Shown: positions 1 to 6,120 of the stretch, in pieces | How positions within the stretch are numbered: the stretch's first letter is position 1 | Layout: the number at the start of each line of letters is the position of its first letter | DNA from: Rhodobacterales bacterium | GTDB taxonomy: Bacteria > Pseudomonadota > Alphaproteobacteria > Rhodobacterales > Rhodobacteraceae | NCBI GenBank assembly: GCA_025357355.1 | Contig: JANXPK010000691.1 | Coordinates: 1-12,625, forward strand | Direction: 5' to 3' | DNA length: 12,625 nucleotides | Notes under the pieces: generated by a model | Database searches by the model: none | Seen by the model: the letters and a program-made list of their open reading frames with translations, nothing else | What the model was told of the DNA's origin: nothing | Made by a program: the position numbers and the translations under genes

Positions 1-1085
1 AAGGAAAACTCGCCGATCTGGGCCAGCATCGCGGCGATATCGCGCGCCGTGCCTTGCGGCTGACCAAAGGCGCGCAGCACGGCCCAGGCGGCGGCGGTCT
101 TGACGCCGAGGATGATCAGCGCGGTGGCGATCAGGGCGAGCGGTTCGGTCCACAAAGCCGCCGGGTTGAACTGCATGCCGACTGACACGAAGAACAGCAC
201 GGCAAAGGCGTCGCGCAGCGGCAAGGTGTCTTTCATCGCCTGGGTGGCGAGGGTGGAACCTGCCATGACCATGCCGGCAAAGAACGCGCCCAAAGCAAAC
301 GACACGCCAAAGAACGAGGAAGAGCCGTAAGCCACACCCAAGGCGATGGCGAGGACCGACAGGCGGAAAAGTTCACGGTTGCCGGTATGGGCGACGACAT
401 GCAGCAGCCACGGGATGACGCGGGAACCGACCACCAGCATCAGTGCGACAAACGCGGTGATCTTGATGCCGGTGGTGGCGAGCATCGCCCAGACCGGGGC
501 GAGACCAAGCCGCACCGCCTCAGTCGCGGCACTGCCTTCGACGGGCACGGCTGTGCCGCCCATCAGGCCCGCCAAGGGCGGGATCAGCACCAGCACGATT
601 ACCATCACCATGTCTTGCACCACCAGCCAGCCAACCGCGATGCGCCCGGTGTCGGTTTTCAGGATATGGCGTTCGTTCAGCACGCGCAGCAGCACCACGG
701 TGGACGCAACAGACAGAGACAGGCCAAAGATAAGCCCGGCCCAGATGCCCCAGCCCATCACCCAGCCCAGCCCCATGCCCGCAAGGCTGGCCACGGCAAT
801 CTGCGCCAAGGCACCCATTGTGGCGATGCCCTTGACCGCCATCAGGTCACGCAGGGAAAAGTGCAGCCCGACACCGAACATCAACAGGATCACGCCAAGC
901 TCGCCCAACTGCGAGGCCATGTTCTGATCGGCGTCATAGCCCGGGGTGAAAGGGCTGATCAGCACCCCGGCCATCAGATAGCCCGCAATCAGCGGCAGGC
1001 GCAGGCGGTGGGCCAGCATGCCGAATGCAAACGCCAGACACAGGCCGGCGACGATGGTGGTGATGAGGGGCGTGGCATGGGTCAT
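1..1085 (-). CDS. ybaL: Monovalent cation:proton antiporter, YbaL/KefB type (CPA2), 3' end outside the window
   Basis: The ATG at 1085 opens about 361 codons that stay open to the left edge. The stop and C-terminus lie outside, so this is a partial gene. The protein is strongly hydrophobic and begins MTHATPLITTIVAGL, followed by LAHRLRLPLIAGYLMAGVLI and then ELGVILLMFGVGLHFSLRDL (about residues 59-78). These are hallmark segments of the Na+/H+ exchanger membrane domain of YbaL/KefB proteins. SVASTVVLLRVLNERH and VGWLVVQDMVMVIVLVLIPP follow, and FALGAFFAGMVMAGS comes later. Family members exchange H+ for K+ or Na+ across the inner membrane and usually carry a cytosolic TrkA-N (RCK) nucleotide-binding domain at the C-terminus, which would lie beyond the window. 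The 146-nt spacer separates it from the divergent ycaQ-like gene. The Shine-Dalgarno before 1085 is weak. The subfamily is well supported; the transported ion is not. Confidence 0.93.
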   Translation of the reverse strand, partial: MTHATPLITTIVAGLCLAFAFGMLAHRLRLPLIAGYLMAGVLISPFTPGYDADQNMASQLGELGVILLMFGVGLHFSLRDLMAVKGIATMGALAQIAVASLAGMGLGWVMGWGIWAGLIFGLSLSVASTVVLLRVLNERHILKTDTGRIAVGWLVVQDMVMVIVLVLIPPLAGLMGGTAVPVEGSAATEAVRLGLAPVWAMLATTGIKITAFVALMLVVGSRVIPWLLHVVAHTGNRELFRLSVLAIALGVAYGSSSFFGVSFALGAFFAGMVMAGSTLATQAMKDTLPLRDAFAVLFFVSVGMQFNPAALWTEPLALIATALIILGVKTAAAWAVLRAFGQPQGTARDIAAMLAQIGEFS

Positions 1086-1231
1086 GGGTCCAAACTAAGG
1101 GCGAAGCGCGGTGGTGCAAGCCGGGAAAGCAATGTGGGCGGTCACGATTTTGGTCGCTATCTTTCAAAATGTTGCACAATGCCGCCGCTATAGGCAGTTG
1201 ACCGCCCGATTGGGCCTGCTACCGCTGGCAC

Positions 1232-2443
1232 ATGAGCATTCCTCGCCTTGGCAACGCTGCCGCCCGCCGTCTGTTTCTCGACCGCCATGCTTTGGCCGAG
1301 CCGCCGGTCGGTCCGGCCCGGGGGCAGGATCTGGCCGCGCTGATCGACCGTATCGGGTTTGTGCAACTGGACAGCATCAACACGGTGGAGCGGGCCCATC
1401 ACATGATCCTGTGGAGCCGCAGGCAAAGTTACCGTCCCGAGGATCTGAAGCGGCTGCACGAGAAGGACCGGGCAGTGTGGGAGCATTGGACGCATGATGC
1501 GTCAATCCTGCCGATCCGTCTGCACCACTACTGGCAGCACAACTTTCCGCGCCGCGAAGAACGGATGCGGAAGAACTGGGGCAACTGGTTTCGCGGTGGC
1601 TATGAGCCGCAGTTCGAGACCTTGCTGGCGCGGATTGCGGCGGAAGGGCCGGTGACGACCTCGGATGTGGGCGAGGGCGAGGCGCGGGGGTCGGGCGGCT
1701 GGTGGGACTGGAACCCATCCAAGACGGCGCTGGAATGGCTGTGGCACACCGGCAAGCTGGCGGTGTCGCGACGGGACGGGTTTCAGAAGGTCTATGATCT
1801 GGCCGAGCGGGTTATCCCGCAGGTGCATCGCGGCGACGCGCCACATACCGGCGCGGTGATCGACTGGGCCTGCAACGCAGCGCTGGACCGGCTGGGCTTT
1901 GCCGATGCGTCGGAGTTGCGCGGGTATTGGGGCTTGATTACTCCGGCCGAGGCGAAAGACTGGGCCATGGGCGCGCTGAAGCGGGGCGCGGTGGTGGAGG
2001 TCGAGGTTGAGGGGGCCTTGGGGCAGGTCAAGCGCAGTCTGGCGCGACCGGATGTCGTGGAGGTGGCAGAGCGGGCAGTGGAGCCGGTCGGGCGGGTACG
2101 CATCTTGTCGCCGTTCGACCCAGCCTTGCGCGACCGCGACTGGGCGGAGTTTCTGTTCGGTTTTGCCTACCGGATCGAGGTTTTCGTGCCGGAGCCGAAG
2201 CGGAAATACGGCTACTATGTCTTTCCGGTGTTGGAAGGTGACCGGCTGATCGGGCGGATTGATGTCAAGGCGTTCCGCGATGCGTCTGCCCTGCGGGTCA
2301 AGGGATACTGGCCGGAGGCGGGGGTCAGGATGGGGGCGGGGCGGCTCATGCGGCTGGAGGCGGAACTGGACCGGCTGGCGCGGTTTGTGGAATGTGACCG
2401 GGTGGAGTTTATGGACGGATGGTTGCGCGAGACTTTGGGCTAG
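1232..2443 (+). CDS. ycaQ: YcaQ/AlkX-like DNA glycosylase (HTH_42, winged-helix family)
   Basis: This 403-aa protein belongs to the winged-helix family once called DUF1006 and now AlkZ/YcaQ. Characterised members are DNA glycosylases: Streptomyces AlkZ unhooks azinomycin B crosslinks, and E. coli YcaQ (renamed AlkX) removes nitrogen-mustard-type alkylated bases and interstrand crosslinks. The segment FVQLDSINTVERAHHMILWS (residues 44-63) contains the catalytic-type Q-x-D motif at Q45 and D47. This is the QxD of the YcaQ branch, not the QxQ of AlkZ. Other family signatures are VWEHWTHDASILP, ILSPFDPALRDRDWAEFLFGFAYRIE and the end segment VRMGAGRLMRLEAELDRLARF. The length is typical. The ATG at 1232 fits the family N-terminus, but its ribosome binding site is poor. 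It has no same-strand partner nearby: ybaL is divergent, and the next gene starts about 100 nt downstream after a hairpin. The cytosolic repair role is inferred from family. Confidence 0.9.
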   Translation: MSIPRLGNAAARRLFLDRHALAEPPVGPARGQDLAALIDRIGFVQLDSINTVERAHHMILWSRRQSYRPEDLKRLHEKDRAVWEHWTHDASILPIRLHHYWQHNFPRREERMRKNWGNWFRGGYEPQFETLLARIAAEGPVTTSDVGEGEARGSGGWWDWNPSKTALEWLWHTGKLAVSRRDGFQKVYDLAERVIPQVHRGDAPHTGAVIDWACNAALDRLGFADASELRGYWGLITPAEAKDWAMGALKRGAVVEVEVEGALGQVKRSLARPDVVEVAERAVEPVGRVRILSPFDPALRDRDWAEFLFGFAYRIEVFVPEPKRKYGYYVFPVLEGDRLIGRIDVKAFRDASALRVKGYWPEAGVRMGAGRLMRLEAELDRLARFVECDRVEFMDGWLRETLG

Positions 2444-2456
2444 GGCAGAGTCAGGT

Positions 2457-2477
2457 TCGGTCCGAGGTTCGGACCGA
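2457..2477 (+). other. Strong hairpin just after the ycaQ-like gene
   Basis: TCGGTCCGA (2457-2465) and TCGGACCGA (2469-2477) are perfect reverse complements. They form a 9-bp stem with a GGT loop, 13 nt after the stop. No U-tract follows (CACAAAAATGG comes next), so it is not a standard intrinsic terminator. It may protect or attenuate the 3' end of the ycaQ transcript. Confidence 0.45.
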
Positions 2478-2501
2478 CACAAAAATGGTGTACTTTCCGA
2501 T

Positions 2502-2522
2502 GGTTAGCCTTTTTCACTAACC
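2502..2522. promoter_or_regulatory. Inverted repeat upstream of the ThDP enzyme gene, possible operator
   Basis: GGTTAG (2502-2507) and CTAACC (2517-2522) are perfect 6-bp arms around a 9-nt T-rich spacer. They lie 22 nt upstream of the proposed ATG at 2545. Placement between the upstream hairpin and the start codon suits a repressor site or promoter-proximal element. No regulator gene is adjacent, and no clear -35/-10 pair can be assigned, so the role is inferred only. Confidence 0.3.
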
Positions 2523-2544
2523 CGAAATTAGGGATTTGATCAGC

Positions 2545-4092
2545 ATGAACGGCGCGGAATCTTTGGTGGAAACGCTGCTGGAGAGCGGCGTGGATACGGT
2601 GTTTGCCAATCCCGGCACCTCGGAGATGCACTTTGTTGCGGCGCTGGACCGGCGGCCAGAGATGCGTTGCATCCTGTGCCTGTTCGAGGGCGGCGCCTCA
2701 GGGGCGGCGGATGGCTATTACCGGATGTCTGGCAAGGTCGCGGCGACTCTGCTGCATCTGGCGCCGGGGTTCGGCAACGCATTCGCCAATCTGCACAACG
2801 CCCGGAAGGCGCAAAGCGGCGTGGTCAACATCATGGGCGAACATGCCAGTTACCATCTGCGCCACGAAAGCCCGCTGAAGGGCGACACCATGGGCATCAG
2901 TCAGGCGGTGTCGCACTGGACGCGGGTGTCGCAGGATGCCGTTCAGGTGGCCGGTGATGGGGCGGCGGCGGTGACAGCGGCGCGATCCCTGAATGGGCAG
3001 GTTGCGACGCTGATCCTGCCGGCCAACACGGCCTGGGAGGAGGCAGTGGCGTCGGAGGTTGCAGCGGCTCCACCGGCCCTGCGGCGGCCCGCCAATGCCG
3101 CGATTGCGGCGGCGGCGCAGGCGCTGCGACGGCCCGGGGCGGCCCTGATGGTGGACGGCGCGGCGCTGCATTCTGACCTGAGCCTGACAGCGGCCAGGAT
3201 TGCCAGGGCCACCGGGGCGCGGCTGATGGCGCCGTTCTTTGCGGCCCGCACCCGGCGCGGCGCAGGGACGCCACGGATGCAGCGGCTGGTGTACGAGATC
3301 GACGGAAATGTCGCGCTGATGGCGGATATCGGTACGCTGGTTCTGTGCGGCGCGGCGCGGCCCACGGCGTTCTTTGCCTATCCGGGCAAGCCCAGTCTGG
3401 CCGAAGCACCGGGAACGGCGGTGCTGGAATTGTGTGCGATCGACATGGATATCGGCTGGACGCTGCAGGCTTTGGCGGAGGCGTGCGGGGCTGGCGAAGT
3501 GGTTCTGACGGCGCAGGATCTGGTGCCGCTGATCCTGCCGGAGTTGCCGACCGGTGCGTTGAACTTGGACAAGATCGGGGCAGCGATTGCGCATCTGATG
3601 CCGCAGGATACGGTGGTGGTGAACGAGGCGGTGACATCGGGCGCGCCCGTTGCCATCGCGACAGCGACGGCGCGGCCGCATGATCTGCTGGTGACGATGG
3701 GCGGGGCGATCGGTGACGGGCTGCCGACGGCGGTGGGGGTGGCGGTGGCCTGCCCGGAGCGCAAGGTGGTGGCGCTGTCGGGCGACGGGTCGGCCATGTA
3801 CACGCTGCAGAGCCTGTGGACGATGGCGCGCGAAGGGCTGGACGTGACGGTGGTGATCTTTGCCAACCATGTCTACCGCATCCTGCATGGCGAACTGGCG
3901 GCGGTGGGGGCCAAAGCGGGGCGCAATGTGGCCCGGATGTTCGACATGGTTGAGCCGCAGCTGGACTGGGTGGCGCTGGCCAAGGGTCATGGGGTGGAGG
4001 CGGTGCGTTGCGTGACGACGGACGAGTTCGTGGCGGCGTTCGGTCGCGCGATGACGAGGCGCGGGCCGATGTTGATTGCGGTGGAGTGCTGA
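2545..4092 (+). CDS. ThDP-dependent enzyme, acetolactate synthase-like / benzoylformate decarboxylase-like
   Basis: The ATG at 2545 gives 515 aa and has AGGG about 11 nt upstream. An in-frame TTG at 2536 is too close to that site. The fold is the usual three-domain ThDP enzyme. The N-terminal PYR domain has TVFANPGTSEMHFVAAL (N22-P-G-T25), the cofactor-activating glutamate E48 in CLFEGGASGAADGY, and LLHLAPGFGN with H71. The C-terminal PP domain has the ThDP/Mg motif GDGSAMYTLQSLW (413 onward), closing with N441 in VVIFAN. Relatives are usually labelled acetolactate synthase large subunit. However, the NPG(T/S) and LH(x)APG contexts match benzoylformate decarboxylase, whose active site uses an equivalent serine and histidine. 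No small regulatory subunit (ilvH) is adjacent, which argues against the biosynthetic AHAS. The substrate is probably a 2-oxo acid, identity unknown. It appears monocistronic: a hairpin precedes it and an intergenic repeat follows. Confidence 0.88.
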   Translation: MNGAESLVETLLESGVDTVFANPGTSEMHFVAALDRRPEMRCILCLFEGGASGAADGYYRMSGKVAATLLHLAPGFGNAFANLHNARKAQSGVVNIMGEHASYHLRHESPLKGDTMGISQAVSHWTRVSQDAVQVAGDGAAAVTAARSLNGQVATLILPANTAWEEAVASEVAAAPPALRRPANAAIAAAAQALRRPGAALMVDGAALHSDLSLTAARIARATGARLMAPFFAARTRRGAGTPRMQRLVYEIDGNVALMADIGTLVLCGAARPTAFFAYPGKPSLAEAPGTAVLELCAIDMDIGWTLQALAEACGAGEVVLTAQDLVPLILPELPTGALNLDKIGAAIAHLMPQDTVVVNEAVTSGAPVAIATATARPHDLLVTMGGAIGDGLPTAVGVAVACPERKVVALSGDGSAMYTLQSLWTMAREGLDVTVVIFANHVYRILHGELAAVGAKAGRNVARMFDMVEPQLDWVALAKGHGVEAVRCVTTDEFVAAFGRAMTRRGPMLIAVEC

Positions 4093-4138
4093 GGGTGCAG
4101 AGGGATACGCATGGAGCGGACAGTCCGTGCCCCACCTG

Positions 4139-4215
4139 TGCCGGGGGTTTCACACCCCCGACGCCGCGGGCAGGCCCGCAGCGTTCCCCCGTGGAGCATT
4201 TTTGCCAAGATGAAG
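4139..4215 (+). repeat. Intergenic hairpin repeat, copy 1
   Basis: The first stem is CGGGGGT (4142-4148) with ACCCCCG (4154-4160) around the loop TTCAC. A second short hairpin follows, GCGGG/CCCGC near 4166-4179, and then the tail GTGGAGCATTTTTGCCAAGA (4191-4210), which continues TGAAG. The same hairpin core and loop recur at 11604-11626. The tail strongly resembles a short element I recognise from intergenic regions of Rhodobacterales genomes. It lies between the ThDP gene and the TolB-like gene and may contribute to 3'-end formation of the former. No protein can be supported here. Confidence 0.65.
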
Positions 4216-4217
4216 CG

Positions 4218-4234
4218 CAATTTTAGTCAAATTG
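4218..4234. promoter_or_regulatory. AT-rich palindrome upstream of the TolB-like gene
   Basis: CAATTT (4218-4223) and AAATTG (4229-4234) are perfect arms around TAGTC. The site is the most AT-rich patch in this gap and ends 53 nt before the proposed start at 4288. That is a plausible location for a promoter or operator of the TolB-like/rhodanese pair. No protein partner is evident. Confidence 0.3.
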
Positions 4235-4287
4235 TCGGGGGTTGAGGGGTCCGTTTGACGTCGGTGAGGTGGGTTGCGGAGGTCGTG

Positions 4288-5109
4288 ATGCGGAGTTCGC
4301 TGGAGATTTATGACTTGGCGTCGGGGCAGTCGCGGGTGGTCTTGCAGACCAACGCGCTGATCGAGGCGCCGAACTGGGACCCGGGCGGCGGCTCGCTGCT
4401 GGTCAACAGCGACGGGCTGCTGTTTCGGGTGCCGCTGGATGCGCCACGGTTGGTGGCGGTGGATAGCGGGTTTGCGCGGCGGTGCAACAATGACCATGGG
4501 TTCAGCCCGGATGGGCGCTGGATCGCGCTGTCGTGCCATCGCGAGCGCGGGGCGGAGATATTCCTGATGCCCGGCGAGGGGGGTGAGCCCAAGCTGATTT
4601 CGCCCGACGCGCCAAGCTGGTTTCACGGCTGGGCACCGGATGGCAAAGCCATTTGCTATGTGGCGGCGCGGGGAAGTCGGGTGATTGATGTTTACGTTCT
4701 GGCATTGGGCGGTGCGGAGGTACGGCTGACCCGGGGGGAGGGTCAGTGCGACGGGCCGGACTTTGCGGCGGATGGCAGGCGGATCTATTACAACTGCGAC
4801 CGCGATGGGCACGCGCAGATCTGGGTCATGCAGGCGAATGGTTCGGGTCAGCGCAAGCTTTTTGGCGATGAGTTTGTGAACTGGTTCCCGCACCCCTCGC
4901 CAGATGGTCGGCAGGTGCTGTACCTGGCCTATCCGCCGGGGACCTTGCAGCATCCGCGCGATCTGGCGGTGGCGTTGTGTCTGATGGACCCGGGCGGGGG
5001 CAACCGGCGGCGGGTGCTGGAATTCACCGGTGGGCAGGGCACGATCAATGTGCCATGCTGGGCGCCGGACGGGCAGGCGTTTGCCTATGTGCGATATAAC
5101 GTGGCGTGA
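4288..5109 (+). CDS. TolB-like WD40/PD40 beta-propeller protein, cytosolic
   Basis: The ATG at 4288 is preceded by GGAGG with 5-nt spacing, which decides the start over an upstream in-frame TTG (4255) and GTG (4285). The 273-aa product begins MRSSLEIYDLASGQ and has six evenly spaced PD40-type repeats: WDPGGGSLLV (30), FSPDGRWIAL (72), WAPDGKAICYV (115), FAADGRRIYY (159), PSPDGRQVLYL (203) and WAPDGQAFAYV (258). This predicts a six-bladed propeller like the C-terminal domain of TolB. There is no signal peptide and no TolB N-terminal domain, so it is not the periplasmic Tol-Pal component despite common database names. Six cysteines and CNNDH (66-70) are visible, but no catalytic site is recognised. 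The rhodanese gene follows after 16 nt, suggesting a shared transcript. The molecular function is unknown; a ligand- or protein-binding scaffold is the general expectation. Confidence 0.87.
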   Translation: MRSSLEIYDLASGQSRVVLQTNALIEAPNWDPGGGSLLVNSDGLLFRVPLDAPRLVAVDSGFARRCNNDHGFSPDGRWIALSCHRERGAEIFLMPGEGGEPKLISPDAPSWFHGWAPDGKAICYVAARGSRVIDVYVLALGGAEVRLTRGEGQCDGPDFAADGRRIYYNCDRDGHAQIWVMQANGSGQRKLFGDEFVNWFPHPSPDGRQVLYLAYPPGTLQHPRDLAVALCLMDPGGGNRRRVLEFTGGQGTINVPCWAPDGQAFAYVRYNVA

Positions 5110-5125
5110 GCATCAGGAGATGGCG

Positions 5126-5503
5126 ATGGTCGTGACGGTCAAGGAGATGCTGGAAGCAGCCAATGCGGTGGTGCCGCGGATCAGCGCGGCGGAAGCGCAG
5201 GCCAAGCTTGCGGCGGGCGGCGTGCTGCTCGACATTCGCGACGGGACCGAGTTGGGGGCGTCGGGCAAGGCGGCGGGATCGGTGCATATTCCGCGCGGGA
5301 TGCTGGAGTTCAAGGCCGACCCCGCCTCGTCCAGTTACGAGCCGAAGCTGCGGCAGGACCGGCCTGTGGTGCTGCATTGTGCGGCAGGAGGGCGGGCGGC
5401 GCTGGCGGGCAAGCTGTTGCAGGACATGGGGTACACGCAGGTTTTCAACCTTGGCGGGTTCAAGGACTGGGTCGAGGGGGGCGGGGCGGTTGAGAAGGTC
5501 TAG
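5126..5503 (+). CDS. Single-domain rhodanese-like protein
   Basis: AGGAG at 5115-5119 sits 6 nt before the ATG at 5126 and only 0 nt before the ATG at 5120, so 5126 is chosen (125 aa). Landmarks are LLDIRDGTELGASGKAAGSVHIPRG (34 onward), with the D-x-R-D start of the fold, and the active-site loop C-A-A-G-G-R at 85-90, where C85 would carry the persulfide. The end segment VFNLGGFKDWVEGGGAVEKV is the standard C-terminal rhodanese motif. The six-residue loop fits thiosulfate:cyanide-type sulfurtransferases or sulfur carriers more than Cdc25-type phosphatases, which have seven residues. It lies 16 nt after the TolB-like gene and is probably co-transcribed. It converges on the SRPBCC gene, and the two stops share CTAG. 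The acceptor of the sulfur is unknown. No signal peptide is present, so it is cytosolic. Confidence 0.92.
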   Translation: MVVTVKEMLEAANAVVPRISAAEAQAKLAAGGVLLDIRDGTELGASGKAAGSVHIPRGMLEFKADPASSSYEPKLRQDRPVVLHCAAGGRAALAGKLLQDMGYTQVFNLGGFKDWVEGGGAVEKV

Positions 5504-5976
5504 GCGGCGAGGCGGTCCAGTTCGCGTTGCAGACCGGCCTCACCCTTGGCCATCGCCCATTGGTGGTTGGAAATCATCAGCCAGCGGAAGAACGGTGCCA
5601 GAAGCCGGAAGAGCAGGCGGTCGGTGCTGACGCGCCAGTCGTATTCAACCTTGGCCACCCCACCGTTCTGGGTCAGCGTCCACACCCCGCGTCCGACCAG
5701 ATCGCCCGTAGCCTCGACCACCCAGCGCTGCGGCACGGCGGTTTCGACGAGCTTGCCATGCCAGTGCAGGTGATAGGGCAGCCAGCCCTTGGAATGGACA
5801 TCGACGGTCTGGCCAACGCCGCTGGCATCGCCCTTCTGGATGACCGTGACCCCAAGATAGACATCGCCCCACCAGCGGGGAAAGGCCGTGGGGTCTGACA
5901 GGATACGGGCCACATCCTCGATCCGGCCCTTCAGGCGCCAGTGGGTGACGATGCGGAAGCTGACGGGTGGGAACAT
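5500..5976 (-). CDS. SRPBCC-superfamily (START/polyketide-cyclase fold) protein
   Basis: The ATG at 5976 has AAGGAGGT (5981-5988 on the complement) with ideal 5-nt spacing, giving 158 aa. A GTG at 5982 overlaps the ribosome binding site and is rejected. The sequence VSFRIVTHWRLKGRIEDVARILSDPTAFPRWWGDVY (5-40) is the typical SRPBCC opening: a beta strand, then a helix over a W-containing entry loop. GVWTLTQNGGVAKVEYDWRV (98-117) is the antiparallel sheet. The C-terminal helix runs from about 120, including LLAPFFRWLMISNHQWAMAKGEAGL. Proteins of this fold bind hydrophobic ligands or act as cyclases/dehydratases; no specific ligand can be inferred. It is divergent from the secreted-protein gene at 6121 and overlaps the rhodanese stop by 4 nt. 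Confidence 0.88.
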   Translation of the reverse strand: MFPPVSFRIVTHWRLKGRIEDVARILSDPTAFPRWWGDVYLGVTVIQKGDASGVGQTVDVHSKGWLPYHLHWHGKLVETAVPQRWVVEATGDLVGRGVWTLTQNGGVAKVEYDWRVSTDRLLFRLLAPFFRWLMISNHQWAMAKGEAGLQRELDRLAA

Positions 5977-6012
5977 GAGCACCTCCTTTGCCAGAGGGAA
6001 CGGCGGTACGAC

Positions 6013-6025
6013 CTGAAAGTTTCAG
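6013..6025. promoter_or_regulatory. 13-bp perfect palindrome in a divergent promoter region
   Basis: CTGAAA-G-TTTCAG is a perfect inverted repeat with a one-base centre. It lies 37 nt upstream of the SRPBCC start and 95 nt upstream of the secreted-protein start. Its size and symmetry suit a dimeric repressor. No regulator gene directly adjoins it; the nearest is the WYL regulator at 6763-7482. Confidence 0.35.
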
Positions 6026-6045
6026 ATCGGCGGCAATTTCGCAAG

Positions 6046-6055
6046 CGTGATCACG
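6046..6055. promoter_or_regulatory. Second palindrome in the same divergent region
   Basis: CGTGATCACG is a perfect 10-bp palindrome centred about 31.5 bp from the centre of the CTGAAAGTTTCAG palindrome, close to three helical turns. Ten-base palindromes are not rare in GC-rich DNA, so a role is only a possibility. Confidence 0.22.
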
Positions 6056-6120
6056 GCGGCGTGCGTTGTCAGGGTGGGGGGATGGGGTTAGCCTTTGCCG
6101 CAAGCATAGGGGAGGTTGGC

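Noticed and set aside
387..1193. Long plus-strand reading frame opposite the antiporter gene, rich in His, Gln and Asp
   Set aside because: Its composition is the typical antisense shadow of a hydrophobic GC-rich gene. The minus-strand frame shows clear YbaL motifs.
1502..2482. 326-codon minus-strand frame opposite the ycaQ-like gene
   Set aside because: Arg/Pro/His-rich low-complexity translation with no domain. The opposite strand carries a full family protein.
2698..4153. Two minus-strand reading frames over 400 codons opposite the ThDP enzyme gene
   Set aside because: They are Arg/His- or Pro/Ser-rich shadows with no recognisable domain, while the plus strand encodes a complete ThDP enzyme with intact motifs.
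4288..5109. Annotation as TolB of the Tol-Pal system
   Set aside because: It has no signal peptide and no TolB N-terminal domain, and no tol/pal neighbours are present. Only the propeller repeats are shared.
5894..5903. CTGACAGGAT, similar to the WYL/GST direct-repeat unit
   Set aside because: It is a single copy inside the SRPBCC coding region with no partner repeat at 10-bp spacing, so chance is the simpler explanation.
5941..6120. 60-codon N-terminal extension of the secreted protein
   Set aside because: It overlaps the SRPBCC gene and the divergent promoter region, has no signal peptide, and would bury the internal one that follows a good ribosome binding site.
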